From the NCBI GenBank assembly GCA_963746255.1, contig CAVVAJ010000001.1, forward strand, positions 124,001 to 188,000: a stretch of 64,000 nucleotides of DNA, written 5' to 3'. The position numbers and the translations under genes are program-made. The DNA is from DAOVXM01 sp963746255 (GTDB lineage Bacteria > Chloroflexota > Anaerolineae > Anaerolineales > UBA4823). The number at the start of each line of letters is the position of its first letter. Position 1 is the stretch's first letter. Below are positions 17,049-27,115 of this stretch, in pieces. The notes under the pieces are model-generated. The model made no database searches and had not been told where the DNA came from. It saw only the letters and a program-made list of their open reading frames with translations.

Positions 17049-19992
17049 ATGAAGAATAAACTTTTCGTTTTATGCCTTGTTGCTAGCCTGACTATCGCTT
17101 TGCTGGGGTCTTCAATTGTGACCCAAGTCTTATCAACCAATGATAGTGTCAAGAGTGTCGAGTCGCTGGCCATGTTCCAGGCGACCAAGTTCAACGCTCA
17201 CTACCGGGTACCGAGTGACGAAAGTATCGAACATATGCTCGTTGAGCTGCAAGTCGTGCAGCCGGGCACTACCCCGACACAGATACAGGGACTTGTGCAA
17301 CAATTCAAGACTGAGTTCATCGAGCGCAACCCCACCACTCCCAACCCCGAGAAACTACGCAAACTGCTGGAGAAAGAGCGCCAGGGTAAACTTGGTGCCA
17401 AGGCCGCTGAGGCTGCCGCAGAACCCCAGATCATGAGCCTGGCCGTGCCGGTAGAGTTCCCCAACAGCGACACTTTCGAGTGGTGCGGCTCAACGGTGAC
17501 CACAGAGGGACCGCTGCACAACCAGATCCCGCCCCCGGGACCGCGCGACAACAACACCATCTGGTATGAGGACGCTACCCCGGCGTTGTACAACGAGCTC
17601 TACTTCGGCGTGGGGCCGAATGCGGGCGTGATCGTCAACCACCCGAACCTGGGCGAAGTGGACCTGCGCGGCAACACCATGGCCAACTACCTCCTGGAGC
17701 AGTCTGAGGGCAAGTTCCTCCCGAAAGGCGAGGTCTACCCCAAGTGGCTGCAGGCCTTGTACTCGGAGGGCTGGTACGGCGCCGACAATTGCACCGGCAC
17801 CAACCACAACGTGCGCGCTCACGACCTGGTGCGGGAAGTGGTGGACGCCGTCAATGCGGACGATCCCGGTTTTGCCTGGCAGGATTACGACGGTGACGCC
17901 AACGGCGTCGTCGACAACTTCACCGTGATCCATGCCGGCATGGGGCAGGAAAGCGGCGGCGGCCTCCAGGGCACCTTCGCCATCTGGTCACATGCTTCGG
18001 CGATCAACCTGCCCGACGGCTACCTGGCCTGCGCCGCGGGCGCGGCCGGCTGCCCGGACCGGGATATCTACGTGCGTGAGTACAGCATGGACCCGGAGGC
18101 CCTTGATGTGGGCGTGATCGCCGAGGAGTTCGGCCACGCGGCCTTCGGCCTGCCCGACATCTACACCACCGACTACCAGGCCTCGCCCTCCAACTGGGCG
18201 ATCATGGAAGCCGGATCCTGGAACGGTGTGTTGATGGGGATGCAGCCTGCGCCGTTCCCGCTGTTCTTCCGCTACCTCATTGGCTGGGCAAATCCGGTGG
18301 AGCTCGACTACACAACCGGCCCGACCTCCGCCCAGGTCGGCCAGCTCTCGCTGCGACCGAAGGGCACCGAGCAGGGGATCAAGGTCAACCTGCCGGATCA
18401 GGTGATTGATACCCCCAACCCGCTGGGCACGGGGAATGCCTGGTGGTCCGACCGGGCCGACGTGGCGAACTTCTACCTGGCCCATGATTTTGACCTGACG
18501 GGATTGACAGCGCCCATCTTCTCCTTCGCCAGCTACTGGAGCTTCGAGGCAGACTACGACTACGGCTACTTCGAGGTCTCCAACGATGGCGGCACCACCT
18601 GGACCAAGCTGCCGGATATGGACGGTATCTTTGTGGACGACGGCCTCGGCAACCTGGGCCTGAACGGTGAGGGCCAGGGCACCCTGCGGTTCGACCTGAG
18701 TCCCTATGCCGGCATCCCGATTACTCTGCGCCTGCTCTACACCAGCGACGTTGGCGTGCAGTGGGCGGGCTGGTTTGCCGACGACTTCGAGCTGGCTGAC
18801 GGGACAACCGTACTGTTCTCCGACGATGTGGAAAACCCGACCGAACGGCTGGGCGACCAATCACTTTGTGATCGTGCCGCTGACACGCATCTACCCCATG
18901 TACTATATGGCCGAGTGGCGCAACGACAGCGGCTTTGACCGCGGCCTGAAGTACCCCTATCAAACAGTGTACAACAACGACGCGACAAACGAGTGGGAGG
19001 TCGATCGCTGCGCCCACACCGTGCCCGGTATGCTGCTTTGGCTGCGCAACGGAGCGTACGACTTCGACTACGTCCTAAGCGACTCCTTCTACGATCCGCC
19101 CAGTCTTGGCCCCAAGCACGCCCTGCTGGTGGTGGACAGTCACTACTGGCCGATGGCTTGGAGTGACTATACGTACTCGAGCGGCGCAAACTTGCGTATC
19201 TCCACACGCTGCCAGCCGGCCAATGCCACCTTCACGCTGCAGGACACCACGCCCTTCACCCTCCGCCTGGGCTACGATCCGGCCACTGGCCAGTACGTGG
19301 ATGAGCCGCTGGAGACCAAGACCTTCGAGCCCCTCCCGGCGGTTTCGCAATTCCACGACTCGCTGGGCTACTATCCCGGCCTGTGGTATCGACCCGCGAC
19401 TGGCGGTTTGTACTTCTGGCAGGCTGAGGCCAGCGCTGTAGTGCCGGCAACAGACAACTACACCACCAAGATTACGTGGTTGGACAAGACCCAGCTTACC
19501 GATCTTTACGGGGCCGATATGGGCTTCACAGTGCTCGGCTCTGGCGACCCCCGCGATGATGGAGTGCAGTACGGCGTGAATATAGCGGTGCTCGATAAGG
19601 CCAAGGACGGGACCTGGGGCAAGATCGCGGTCTGGAATGCCACCTCGCTGGCTGGCCTGGAAATGAAGGTCAACCTGGCTAATGCCTTCCCGGGACAGAT
19701 CCTGATGTACCATCTCAAGGTGCGGAACCTCAGTCCCGCGCCACAGCCTTTCACGGTCAGCGACCTGATCCCTGCGAACACCACGTACTTGAGAGGCGAC
19801 TACGATAACGCCGCGACGAACAGCATCGAATGGACAGGGACGATCGGCCCGAACGAGACCATGGTGAGCCAGTTCTTTGTGACCGTGAACATGGGCACGC
19901 AGCCTGGTACGGTGATCATGAACGAAGCGTTCCTATCCGATGATGCCTTGGGATCCAGCGCCTCGGCTACGACCATCGTGAAGAAGAAGTAG
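17049..19992 (+). pseudogene. M6-type secreted metallopeptidase (immune inhibitor A-like), one frameshift
   Basis: ATG 17049 has aaggag 7 nt upstream. Residues 1-30 are a signal peptide. The catalytic region follows a propeptide; around 359-363 it reads EEFGH with GLPDIY just after. This is the site of HExGH...GLPD in M6 peptidases, but the first His is Glu here, so zinc binding may be altered. A beta-sandwich region with Asp-rich loops follows. The frame ends at 18938, but from about 18850 another frame continues to 19992 (RIYPMYYMAEWRND ... TVIMNEAFLSDDALGS). One indel near 18850 would give about 980 aa. The probable c-di-GMP riboswitch upstream suggests control by that messenger. Confidence 0.8.
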
Positions 19993-20083
19993 TCACCGAA
20001 GTACACGGTCTGTCACGTGCATAACAATCTTGAGCAATAGATCTGACGGATCTTGTCGAAACTGTCAGGTTTCTTGTACAAAA

Positions 20084-20115
20084 GCCATCGGGATCCATAC
20101 TCCCGATGGCTTTTT
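20084..20115 (+). terminator. Rho-independent terminator after the M6 peptidase gene
   Basis: Perfect 10-bp stem GCCATCGGGA (20084-20093) / TCCCGATGGC (20101-20110), 7-nt loop, then ttttt. It lies 91 bp past the stop. Flanking bases also allow partial function in the opposite direction. Confidence 0.85.
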
Positions 20116-20173
20116 CCTGCAATTCCCATGCCTGCACCGCATGGTAGTTGCCGTGCAGCATAGCCAGGACTGC

Positions 20174-20696
20174 TTAGGGCAATGGCCGGCAAAAAATGAC
20201 CGTTTTGCCGCTGGAATGATACTCATACCGGCGCCCAGCCGCACTTAGCAAGATAATCTGTCCCGACACCACTAGCGGGGATTCTTCCTTGGCGATCCGC
20301 TCTTTCGTCGCCCGGCAATTAAAGCGCCACCGTCGAAAACTCTTGTCCGATGAGAGCGGCAACCCTTACGCTATCGACCGACACACCCAGCCTCTGAGCC
20401 AGATCTTGCTTGGCCAATTTGACGCTTCCAGTTGACTGATCGCCCAATAGGGGCTGCACGTGAGATTCAATCATGGCTTTATTCTCCGTTATGATTTGGG
20501 TTGGGGAGATTGGGATGGCCGTCCCCTGTTTGGGTTCGGTAGGCTCTGCCATAGTTGCTTGCCTGGTGGTTGGCGCCCGGCGGGGGAGGGTGATGCCGGT
20601 ATCCCCTGGAGCAAGAGGCGCTCCTGAGCGGCAATTAACCAGGCTGGTCAGGATTAGTCCCCCGATCAAAACAGCAATACATTTGTGTTTTATCAT
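20174..20696 (-). pseudogene. lipoprotein, frameshifted
   Basis: Start ATG 20696. IAVLIGGLILTSLVNC is a lipoprotein signal peptide with the lipobox Cys near residue 21, followed by a Pro/Thr-rich linker. Then comes KLAKQDLAQRLGVSVDSV, seen in Chloroflexota lipoproteins of unknown function. The frame stops at 20319, while a second frame carries the expected tail ILLSAAGRRYEYHSSGKTVI to 20174. An indel plus a probable small deletion lies near 20325. Likely surface-exposed; function unknown. Confidence 0.6.
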
Positions 20697-20819
20697 TTGG
20701 TAGCTCCATTGCGCCGCGTGATTGCACGCCAAGAGTTCAGTCCGCCTAAATCCAAGGAAGGACCTTGACCGAATCGCAGCTCTCATCGGTGACGGCTGAC
20801 ACACTCTATAGACGCTCAA

Positions 20820-21009
20820 GCGATATAAAAAGTTTCACGGTCAACGAACCCTCGCGAAAGCCCGTCTCCCGAACAATAAAGTGTCGTACATCTTCTCTGA
20901 GCAGTGTGATACACCCCAACACCGGCACGCAGAGCCGAATTCTGAGTATAAGCACCCTGGGCAAATTCATGCAAGTTCAGGCTCATAAAAAAGCTAGCAA
21001 CTCTAATTA
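20820..21009. other. interval with no clear gene
   Basis: A short open plus-strand frame (20765-21010) has no RBS or recognised motif; its end runs into the recombinase fragment. I see nothing else. Confidence 0.3.
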
Positions 21010-21297
21010 GCCCGATAGCGCCCTGGCGTTGTTCGCTGATTATCTAGCATCGACCGGATTTATAACCCCAGGTTATGAGCTAAACCGGGACGGTGAAGCG
21101 TGGATCGGGATCAGCGGCGGACTCGTCGAGGCGTTTATAGATTGGTAATTAACCCAGGGTTACGCAATCGGGACAATTAATATTCGATTATCAACAATCA
21201 AGGTTTATGCCAAGCAAGCCTATAAAGCTGGCGCAATCACCCAAGCAGCATTTAGCGAGATCCACCTGGTTGACGGTTACCTCACAATGAGGGGTTA
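21010..21297 (+). pseudogene. tyrosine recombinase N-terminal fragment (phage/XerD-like)
   Basis: Plus strand: FADYLASTGFITPGYELNRDG, GISGGLVEAFIDW, a TAA, then QGYAIGTINIRLSTIKVYAK and QAYKAGAITQAAFSEIHLV. This is the core-binding (SAM-like) domain of phage-type tyrosine recombinases and is not the same family as the IntI fragments. It has an internal stop and no catalytic domain. Confidence 0.65.
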
Positions 21298-21319
21298 AAC
21301 GTGGATAGCAACCGATCCG

Positions 21320-21500
21320 ATGCGGGCGGGATACAGAGCGCAATTAATATTGATCGTATTGTTGGCGCTAATAACAATCAGCGTTTCGGCAAACCAACTG
21401 AATACGATTCAGGTGTCCTTTATCAACGTGGACCAAGGCGACTCCGCTTTGATCCAGGATGGCGATGGATTCGATGTTCTAATCGATGGGGGTAGGGCCT
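21320..21500 (+). pseudogene. ComEC-like metallo-beta-lactamase-domain fragment
   Basis: After a hydrophobic leader (AQLILIVLLALITIS) the frame reads IQVSFINVDQGDSALIQDGD, then GFDVLIDGG. This is the opening of the ComEC/Rec2-type MBL domain, normally followed by HxHxDH. About residue 60 it switches to unrelated sequence (21500-21616) and the metal-binding motif never appears. Truncated relic. Confidence 0.65.
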
Positions 21501-21725
21501 CCGTGAACGGGAGCCTACCGGCACATATGGACGGCGAGACTCTGTGTGGGGTAGGAGAACCACTGCAGTTGAAGCTCCTGCCGGGGGCAGTAGAAGTGGT
21601 CACGGTCAAAGGATAGCGGTATGCCCATCGTACAGCGGGCGCTGACCTTCTCGATCAAAGGGAAAACCAGGCTGCTGTGCCCAGGTGGAAGCGGAATTGG
21701 GCGGTCTTAATTGCCGGGCAAATGT

Positions 21726-22707
21726 CTATACTTTTTCCAAGACTAAGTCAATCCGACTCATCTGGTCCGGGGTCAGCGGGCCAAACTCCATCGCCCCGGC
21801 ATTCTCCTCAACCTGTTTTACAGTTCGAAAGCCGGGGATGGGAATGGTCTGCGGGGTGCGAGCCCAATTCCAGGCGAGAGCTCCTTGCGCCACCGTCCGA
21901 CCCTCGCTGGTGAGGATATCTAGGATGGCATCACGCATAGACATCCATTCTGGGTTGGGTTTGCCATCTTTAAAGTACTTCATCCATTCCGGGCTTTTTA
22001 GGCCGCGCACGTCATCGCCAGAGATTTTCGTGGCAGGGGTATATTTTCCGGTTAAAAGCCCCATCGCCAGCGGACCGCGGTTGATGGCGGCTAGGTTGTG
22101 TTTCTCGCAGAAAGCGATCATCACCGGATTGTCATCTAGCACATTAAGCTGCAATTGGATGGATGTGCATTTCGGCCCCTTGAGCAAAGGCCTCCGCCTT
22201 ATCGACATAATCGGTGCTCCAACCATAGGCGCGGATTTTGCCTGCCTGCGCCAGCTTTTCAAGCGTCTCACGGACAGGCGCGGCTTTTTCCGCAGGATAA
22301 TCATTGTCATGGAATTGATACAAGTCAATGTAGTCGGTATTCAAGCGGCGAAGTGATTCTTCACAGGCTTTGCGAATACCTTCTGGCGATGCATCCGTTC
22401 CCGTCACTTGACGTGTGGATTCGTCAAACACGGAGTTAAATTTAGTGGCGATGACAACGTGCGACCTGCGGCCAGCGATCGCACGGCCGAGCACCCGTTC
22501 GCTGTGACCCGCGCCATAAACATTGGCCGTATCGAAGAAATTAACGCCTCGATCCAGAGCGGCATGAATGGCTCGGATAGACTCCTCGTCATCTACTTCC
22601 CCCCATCCAAGGGGCGTCTCCCCAGCCCAGAATGGGCCGCCGATTGCCCAACACCCCATACCCAGTGCACTCACTTCTATTCCAGAACGACCTAAAGCGC
22701 GCCTCAT
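21726..22707 (-). pseudogene. aldo/keto reductase (cassette gene of array C), frameshifted
   Basis: From ATG 22707 (aaggagac upstream): LGRSGIEVSALGMGCWAIGG, then NFFDTANVYGAGHSERVLGR, with the AKR Asp/Tyr pair, then VVIATKF with the Lys near 85 and YQFHDND with the catalytic His. The frame ends at 22144. The C-terminal half (AAINRGPLAMGLLTGKYTP ... IPIPGFRTVKQVEENA) continues in another frame to 21726. One indel near 22170, in a run of four G, restores about 327 aa. The family reduces aldehydes and ketones with NADPH. It follows the attC at 22736-22860; its last 100 bp are duplicated at 16393-16500. Confidence 0.85.
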
Positions 22708-22735
22708 GATTTGTCTCCTTATATTTTAATTAACT

Positions 22736-22860
22736 GCCCAACGGTTTGGGTTACTTGCCTGGGTGGGACTTGGCGTCACCATCATCTGCAAAGCAACCAT
22801 CGAACGAATTTCCTAAATTTCGCAACGCATCCCCCGGGTCGAGTGCACCCTGTGTTAGGC
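22736..22860 (-). other. attC-like site between GNAT and aldo/keto reductase cassettes
   Basis: Minus strand: GCCTAAC (22860-22854) to GTTGGGC (22742-22736), 125 bp. The left arm acagggtgcactcgacccgggg and right arm ccacccaggcaagtaacccaaacc match the local attC family. The TAA of the upstream GNAT gene is inside the R'' box. Confidence 0.85.
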
Positions 22861-23901
22861 AGCACTCAGATTCATGTCCATTGGCTTGCGAAACCAAATA
22901 TCTGTACTGAAGGTTTCGTAGCCCAGCCTTTGATAAAATCCAAACGCTCCGCTTTCGTTTTCCGAATCGACACCCAACTCTCCTTCTTCCATGCCTCGCT
23001 CCTTGAGAACCCGCAAGCTTCGCACAACCAATGCCTTGGCCAAACCGCGTTGCCGCCAGGGACGGCGAACAAAGATATGCTCTGTATAACCTCGTTTTCG
23101 CTTCAGGTCTCGATTTTCCACTTCATCGATGCGGGCGAGCACCATCCCAGCCACTTGATCACCCTCCCAGGCAACTTGCCACAATTGGGGAGTAGCTGAT
23201 GGATTGACCCGCCAAGATCGATAATTTCCCTCGGTCCAATTCTCGCCGACATATTCAAAGAGTTCCTGGTTTAGCTCTTTTTGTGCTTCCCAAATGCTTC
23301 GGTAGTGTTCCGTTTGCACGGGTCGGACTTGCAACCCTTCCGGCATTTCTTGCTCGGGGATGACGTCCAGCCGATGCAGCATATTATGAAAATGGCGTAC
23401 TGCATGGTAGCCTTCACTTTCCAGCACGGAAATCCATTTCACCTGAGTCTCTACCGCCCACGCTTGGAAGTAACATTGGTGACCGAATGGATGACTGGCC
23501 GCAATATCTCGCAAGCGACGCTCATTTCGCCTGACCATCACTGGCCAAATTCCCTGCTCTCTCCACTCCGAAAGTAAGTAGCTTGTTTGGGAATAGAGCC
23601 GCGTATCTTTCATCCCCGTATACCAGCTGACACGGCTCATACCGATCACGTATGATTCCCCACCTTCGTTATCCACCTCAGCAAACAAGATATCCTTATT
23701 TGGATCAAAGCGATCAGATGGAGCACACCAACGCTTAATTTCTTCAAGCGACGCTGTTTCTATGATTTGATCAGCCTGGGCGCTTTGCATCAAGATAGAC
23801 AAAATGAGAGCGTAATCAGCTTCCCCTTGAAAGCAACGGTAAGTTACTTCAGGGATGTCTGTAACGAGGCTATCTTCACCTGCATACTTTTCTTTCGACA
23901 C
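22855..23901 (-). CDS. GNAT N-acetyltransferase (first cassette of array C)
   Basis: Intact 348-aa protein from GTG 23901. It has two GNAT-like halves; the C-terminal one holds the acetyl-CoA loop in RRPWRQRGLAKALVVRSL (about 270-287), the Q/RxxGxG/A signature, followed by LGVDSENESGAFGFYQRLG. Acceptor unknown. It begins 53 nt after the attI-like core at 23954, and its stop lies inside the following attC, so the gene fills the whole cassette. Two-domain GNATs of this size occur among drug- and metabolite-modifying enzymes, but no specificity can be read. Confidence 0.85.
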   Translation of the reverse strand: MSKEKYAGEDSLVTDIPEVTYRCFQGEADYALILSILMQSAQADQIIETASLEEIKRWCAPSDRFDPNKDILFAEVDNEGGESYVIGMSRVSWYTGMKDTRLYSQTSYLLSEWREQGIWPVMVRRNERRLRDIAASHPFGHQCYFQAWAVETQVKWISVLESEGYHAVRHFHNMLHRLDVIPEQEMPEGLQVRPVQTEHYRSIWEAQKELNQELFEYVGENWTEGNYRSWRVNPSATPQLWQVAWEGDQVAGMVLARIDEVENRDLKRKRGYTEHIFVRRPWRQRGLAKALVVRSLRVLKERGMEEGELGVDSENESGAFGFYQRLGYETFSTDIWFRKPMDMNLSAA

Positions 23902-23953
23902 TCTGTTCTCTATAGAATCGGACTATTTGCGCCGCAGATCAGACCCGTTGTGC

Positions 23954-24137
23954 TGCCGAAGGTTGATAAACAGACGTCTTAATGCTCTATTTCAAACATA
24001 CTCATATTATCCGAATCAATTTTGAAACATACTACGGATATAGTCATTTTAGAGAACATTATCTACACTTAATCTTAGTACAAAGGTATTTAAAGGAGCT
24101 AATCCATAGAAATGTCATGATAATTGATTATATCAAT
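23954..24137 (-). other. attI-like element C, head of a minus-strand cassette array
   Basis: Minus-strand landmarks match the other copies: gatataatcaattatcatga, gataatgttctct, atgactatatccgtagta, ttgattcggataatatg, gagcattaag and tttatcaacc before the core. Here the core is degenerate (ttcggc instead of GTTAGGC), so recombination there is doubtful. The GNAT gene follows. Homology with copy D extends another ~150 bp upstream. Confidence 0.6.
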
Positions 24138-24467
24138 GAACATGAAGCCAAAATCCAAACAGGATTCTCAAACATAATCTAGATCATCTAATTTGTTTTT
24201 TCCTAGCAGCAATCCCCCTGATTGATAAGAAGATTATTACTTTTCCAACATCCTGGAAATATGTGAAATAGTCGCACAAGCAGTCCCAGCGCGGCGGATG
24301 AGCTGGCCGATGCGTAACCGTCCGGTTGCCCGGTCTACTCCTACCACGGCAGGGAAACCAGACCCTGGTAAGGATCGCAGCGGGGGCTAGCATGCCCCCC
24401 TCCGCCCCACATAACCCCTATCTAGCAGTACCACATCCTAGGAGTCTACGGATAGATCCATTCCTGA
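24138..24467. repeat. non-coding flank shared with 28661-28810
   Basis: ggattctcaaacataatctagatcatct, the ttgttttttc stretch and cgcacaagcagtcccagcg recur in the same order at 28676-28806, so copies C and D of the attI-like element belong to a ~300 bp duplicated block. The rest (24290-24467) shows only short debris and no gene. Confidence 0.7.
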
Positions 24468-25868
24468 TTAATTTTCCGTACGCCACCCATTGACACCCTC
24501 TAATCCATAGAACTCCATCACCCAACCAATAAATTCCGGAAATGCACCTTCTGAGACGTGCACCCAACCTTCCTTTACATGGATGTAATAAGATCCAGAT
24601 GAGAATTGAGTGCGATCCCATCCCTGGGGGACACGGTCAAGGTAAACCGTAGCGCCACCAAACCATACATGCGGCCGAGAACCATCATGGCGGTTGACAC
24701 TTGCTCGCACATCTTCCAACCTGACGACCTGCGCTCCCCCCCAACCCTGGCTGTTTCTGGTAATCACTGCTTCTTCCACTGTCGGATATATACCCTCATT
24801 TTTTGCCAAGGCCAATTGGGATGCTGCATATATCCAAATGCACAGGAAGAACATTGGAACCAGAGCCACCAATCCCAATCCAATCCAGACTACCCGTGCT
24901 GGGCGTCGCGCTGAACTTTTAGGTGTATCGACCATTTCACGTGCACCTTCAGGCTGTGATTCTCTAAGCAAAATCCATAGCCCCAGGCCTGTAATCAACC
25001 CAGGAAACAGCGCAACAATCACCAGCACAACCAGCTCAACCAGATTTGAAATAGATCGGCCAACCAGCAATAGGGAGCAAGCGGCTGCCACGTCGATTGC
25101 TACAATCCAAAAGGCGTTCGGGAGAATCCGGCGTAGTACAAGCCATTGTGCTGCACCGACGACAATTCCGATTGGCAGGAGCACTACCGCCATTCCCCAT
25201 CGTGGATCCAGGTTGACATTGGAAAACATGCTGATGCCAAATATTCCAAGCAGTCCCCCGAGGAACAAACCCCCGGCAGTCGCGATAAACCAGGCCCGCA
25301 CTCTTGGAAGATAATTGCGCAGTAACAGCCACTGGATTGCAGCCAAGATAAGCGAAAAACTTATAAAAAAACCAAGCGGGTATAACAAATCATCGTTGAG
25401 GTTGGACAATATCCCAGAAACTACTTCCAGGTTAAGCAGCAGCAATAACAGGGCCGCGAGTGGTGCCGTCAAAATCAGTGCAGCGGGGATAGCCGCTGTT
25501 GTGAGCACTGCCCACATCGGAACCCACTTCCAAGCCGGCATCCCCACTGTTTCGAAGGACGGTGCGCCCTTTCCCCCAGAGGCAGCAGCGCCAGGCAAGT
25601 TTTCTTCAGGGGTCATATCACTCTCCTTTCGGGACTTCAGCTCATGCCAGCGTTCTTTGATGATTGAGCCCACCAGGCTAGTTAACTCACGTATAGATGT
25701 GTTGAGCAAGGCAAATGCCCCATGCTCTCCTGCCTCGATCACAAGTTTCTGAAAAATGTCCTGGATCTCGTCTTTGAACGTTGTGCGAAAATGGCTTGGG
25801 TAAAGAGACAGCAGGCACACAGACAGGCGCACGATCAAGAAACGCATCAACCGCGGCAGAGGTTTCAC
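24468..25868 (-). CDS. multi-spanning membrane protein paired with PadR
   Basis: 466 aa. Residues 1-100 are a cytoplasmic leader with YPSHFRTTFKDEIQDIF, resembling the permease-prefix region found next to PadR regulators. Then come about nine transmembrane helices with two internal QW(L)xLRR repeats (IQWLLLRNYLPR and AQWLVLRRILPN), suggesting internal duplication. The C-terminal ~110 residues are a soluble outer or inner domain with many Trp. Starts 6 bp after padR, hence one operon. The QWLxLR motif is also in the protein at 27115-27707. Transport or resistance is possible; no substrate can be named. Confidence 0.7.
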   Translation of the reverse strand: MKPLPRLMRFLIVRLSVCLLSLYPSHFRTTFKDEIQDIFQKLVIEAGEHGAFALLNTSIRELTSLVGSIIKERWHELKSRKESDMTPEENLPGAAASGGKGAPSFETVGMPAWKWVPMWAVLTTAAIPAALILTAPLAALLLLLLNLEVVSGILSNLNDDLLYPLGFFISFSLILAAIQWLLLRNYLPRVRAWFIATAGGLFLGGLLGIFGISMFSNVNLDPRWGMAVVLLPIGIVVGAAQWLVLRRILPNAFWIVAIDVAAACSLLLVGRSISNLVELVVLVIVALFPGLITGLGLWILLRESQPEGAREMVDTPKSSARRPARVVWIGLGLVALVPMFFLCIWIYAASQLALAKNEGIYPTVEEAVITRNSQGWGGAQVVRLEDVRASVNRHDGSRPHVWFGGATVYLDRVPQGWDRTQFSSGSYYIHVKEGWVHVSEGAFPEFIGWVMEFYGLEGVNGWRTEN

Positions 25869-25873
25869 CTGCC

Positions 25874-26206
25874 TTAGCTCACGCCATGTACTTGAGTCAG
25901 GTTGACAAGCTTCCGGAACCGCCCGATCTCCGCTTCGAGAACGTGCCGTCCATGCTGGGTGAGCTGGTAGGTTTTACGCTCTCGGGTATCAACTTCTGCG
26001 TTATCATCCGTCACACGCTCGATCCAACCATCTTCGAGCATCCGTCGTAAGGCGCTGTACAAGGTACCCGTAGCCAGGACCACGCGCTGCTCGCTCATAG
26101 CCTCCACTTCTTTCATTATCGCGTAGCCATGTTTCGGGGCGGTTGCCAGGCTTAACATAATGAAAAAAGATGTCTCGGTGAGGGGTAGATACTCCTGTAT
26201 TTCCAT
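25874..26206 (-). CDS. PadR-family transcriptional regulator
   Basis: 110 aa from ATG 26206 (a GTG/ATG start at 26212 is also possible). PLTETSFFIMLSLATAPKHGYAIMKEVE and GTLYSALRRMLEDGWIERV are the winged-helix signature of PadR proteins; the C-terminal helix is of the short PadR-s2 type. It heads a two-gene operon with the membrane protein at 24468. A perfect inverted repeat TGTAGTT/AACTACA lies directly upstream (26221-26250), the expected operator location for an autorepressor. Confidence 0.9.
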   Translation of the reverse strand: MEIQEYLPLTETSFFIMLSLATAPKHGYAIMKEVEAMSEQRVVLATGTLYSALRRMLEDGWIERVTDDNAEVDTRERKTYQLTQHGRHVLEAEIGRFRKLVNLTQVHGVS

Positions 26207-26220
26207 AAACACTCCCTATG

Positions 26221-26250
26221 TGTAGTTGCACTATATATAGCCTAACTACA
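26221..26250 (-). promoter_or_regulatory. probable PadR operator/promoter
   Basis: TGTAGTT (26221-26227) and AACTACA (26244-26250) form a perfect 7-bp inverted repeat with a 16-bp spacer holding ctatatatag. PadR operators typically are ATGT-N8-ACAT-like palindromes over the promoter. It is 15 bp before the padR start. Confidence 0.6.
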
Positions 26251-26628
26251 TATTACAGGATCCGAAAGTGTTTGTCAAGTTCAGATTCGGCACACGATTT
26301 GCTGCCCAACTCCTACCTTATCTTTCCTATTATCCACAACACGAATAGCGCATTGTCAAATTTCAATGTTTAGTTTCAGCGGCTCAAGTCACTTCTACGT
26401 TTGTTGCAGCGAATTCAACCAGGTAAAGGCGAGCCTCTATCACAACAATGTCCTCGGCGTAACCAACGATCTGACCGTGATACCTAATGCTCATGAGGGT
26501 TCATATGGTATGTGGTTGAATTTCAAATTATTCCCTAAAAGACAGCGCGTCCTTAGAGAATCTTGCGGAGGTGGCGTATCGTGTTCGTGAACTCAAGCGG
26601 GACCACGCGGCAGCATGCGGGTGTTTAC
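26251..26628. other. non-coding interval
   Basis: No convincing gene. A plus-strand open stretch at 26366-26590 has no RBS and no recognisable motif. The tandem repeat begins at the right edge. Confidence 0.35.
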
Positions 26629-27115
26629 CTACCCCCCCAGCCGCTTTCTAAATGGAATGGGGAGTCGAGCGGATGAACGGCAAGCAGCCTCCAAACTCCC
26701 AGCGGAAGACCGTTGAGCGGGGCAAAAAGCCTTCCTCCACCCTTTAGGGGGAAGATCAAGGAGGGGGTTAACTACGACCTCCCCCCCAGCCGCTTTCTAA
26801 ATGGAATGGGGAGTCGAGCGTATGAACAGCAAGCATCCTCCAAACTCCCAGCGGAAGACCGTTGAGCGGGGCAAAAAGCCTTCCTCCACCCTTTAGGGGG
26901 AGGATCGAGGAGGGGGTTAACTACGACCTCCCCCCCAGCCGCTTTCTAAATGGAATGGGGAGTCGAGCGTATGAACGGCAAGCATCCTCCAAACTCCCAG
27001 CGGAAGTACCGTTGAGCGGGGCAAAAAGCCTTCCTCCACCCTTTAGGGGGAGGATCGAGGAGGGGGTTAACTACGACCTCCCCCCTAAGCCCGCTTTCTA
27101 AATGGAATGGGGAGT
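26629..27115. repeat. tandem repeat, ~149-bp unit, just over three copies
   Basis: ccgctttctaaatggaatgg starts at 26641, 26790, 26939 and 27091, giving periods of 149, 149 and 152 bp. Units are near identical. Each contains cctccaccctttagggggagg, able to fold back, and cctcccccccagcc. A partial diverged unit occurs at 28850-28900, and the ccccccagccccct core also occurs near 42975 and 50455. The array cuts into the 3' end of the membrane protein gene at 27115. Confidence 0.9.

Noticed and set aside
17490..19713. Long minus-strand open frames under the M6 peptidase
   Set aside because: Caused by high GC and codon bias of the plus-strand gene; composition is not protein-like and no motif is seen.
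20084..20115. Hairpin considered as an attC remnant
   Set aside because: Perfect 10-bp stem with ttttt and no R boxes; a terminator explains it.
26862..27101. 79-aa plus-strand frame in the tandem repeat
   Set aside because: It repeats with the 149-bp unit (LPPPFRGRIEEGVNYD twice) and only reflects repeat sequence.
26641..27115. Tandem repeat considered as a CRISPR array
   Set aside because: Units are contiguous and ~149 bp long with no variable spacers; no cas genes are present.
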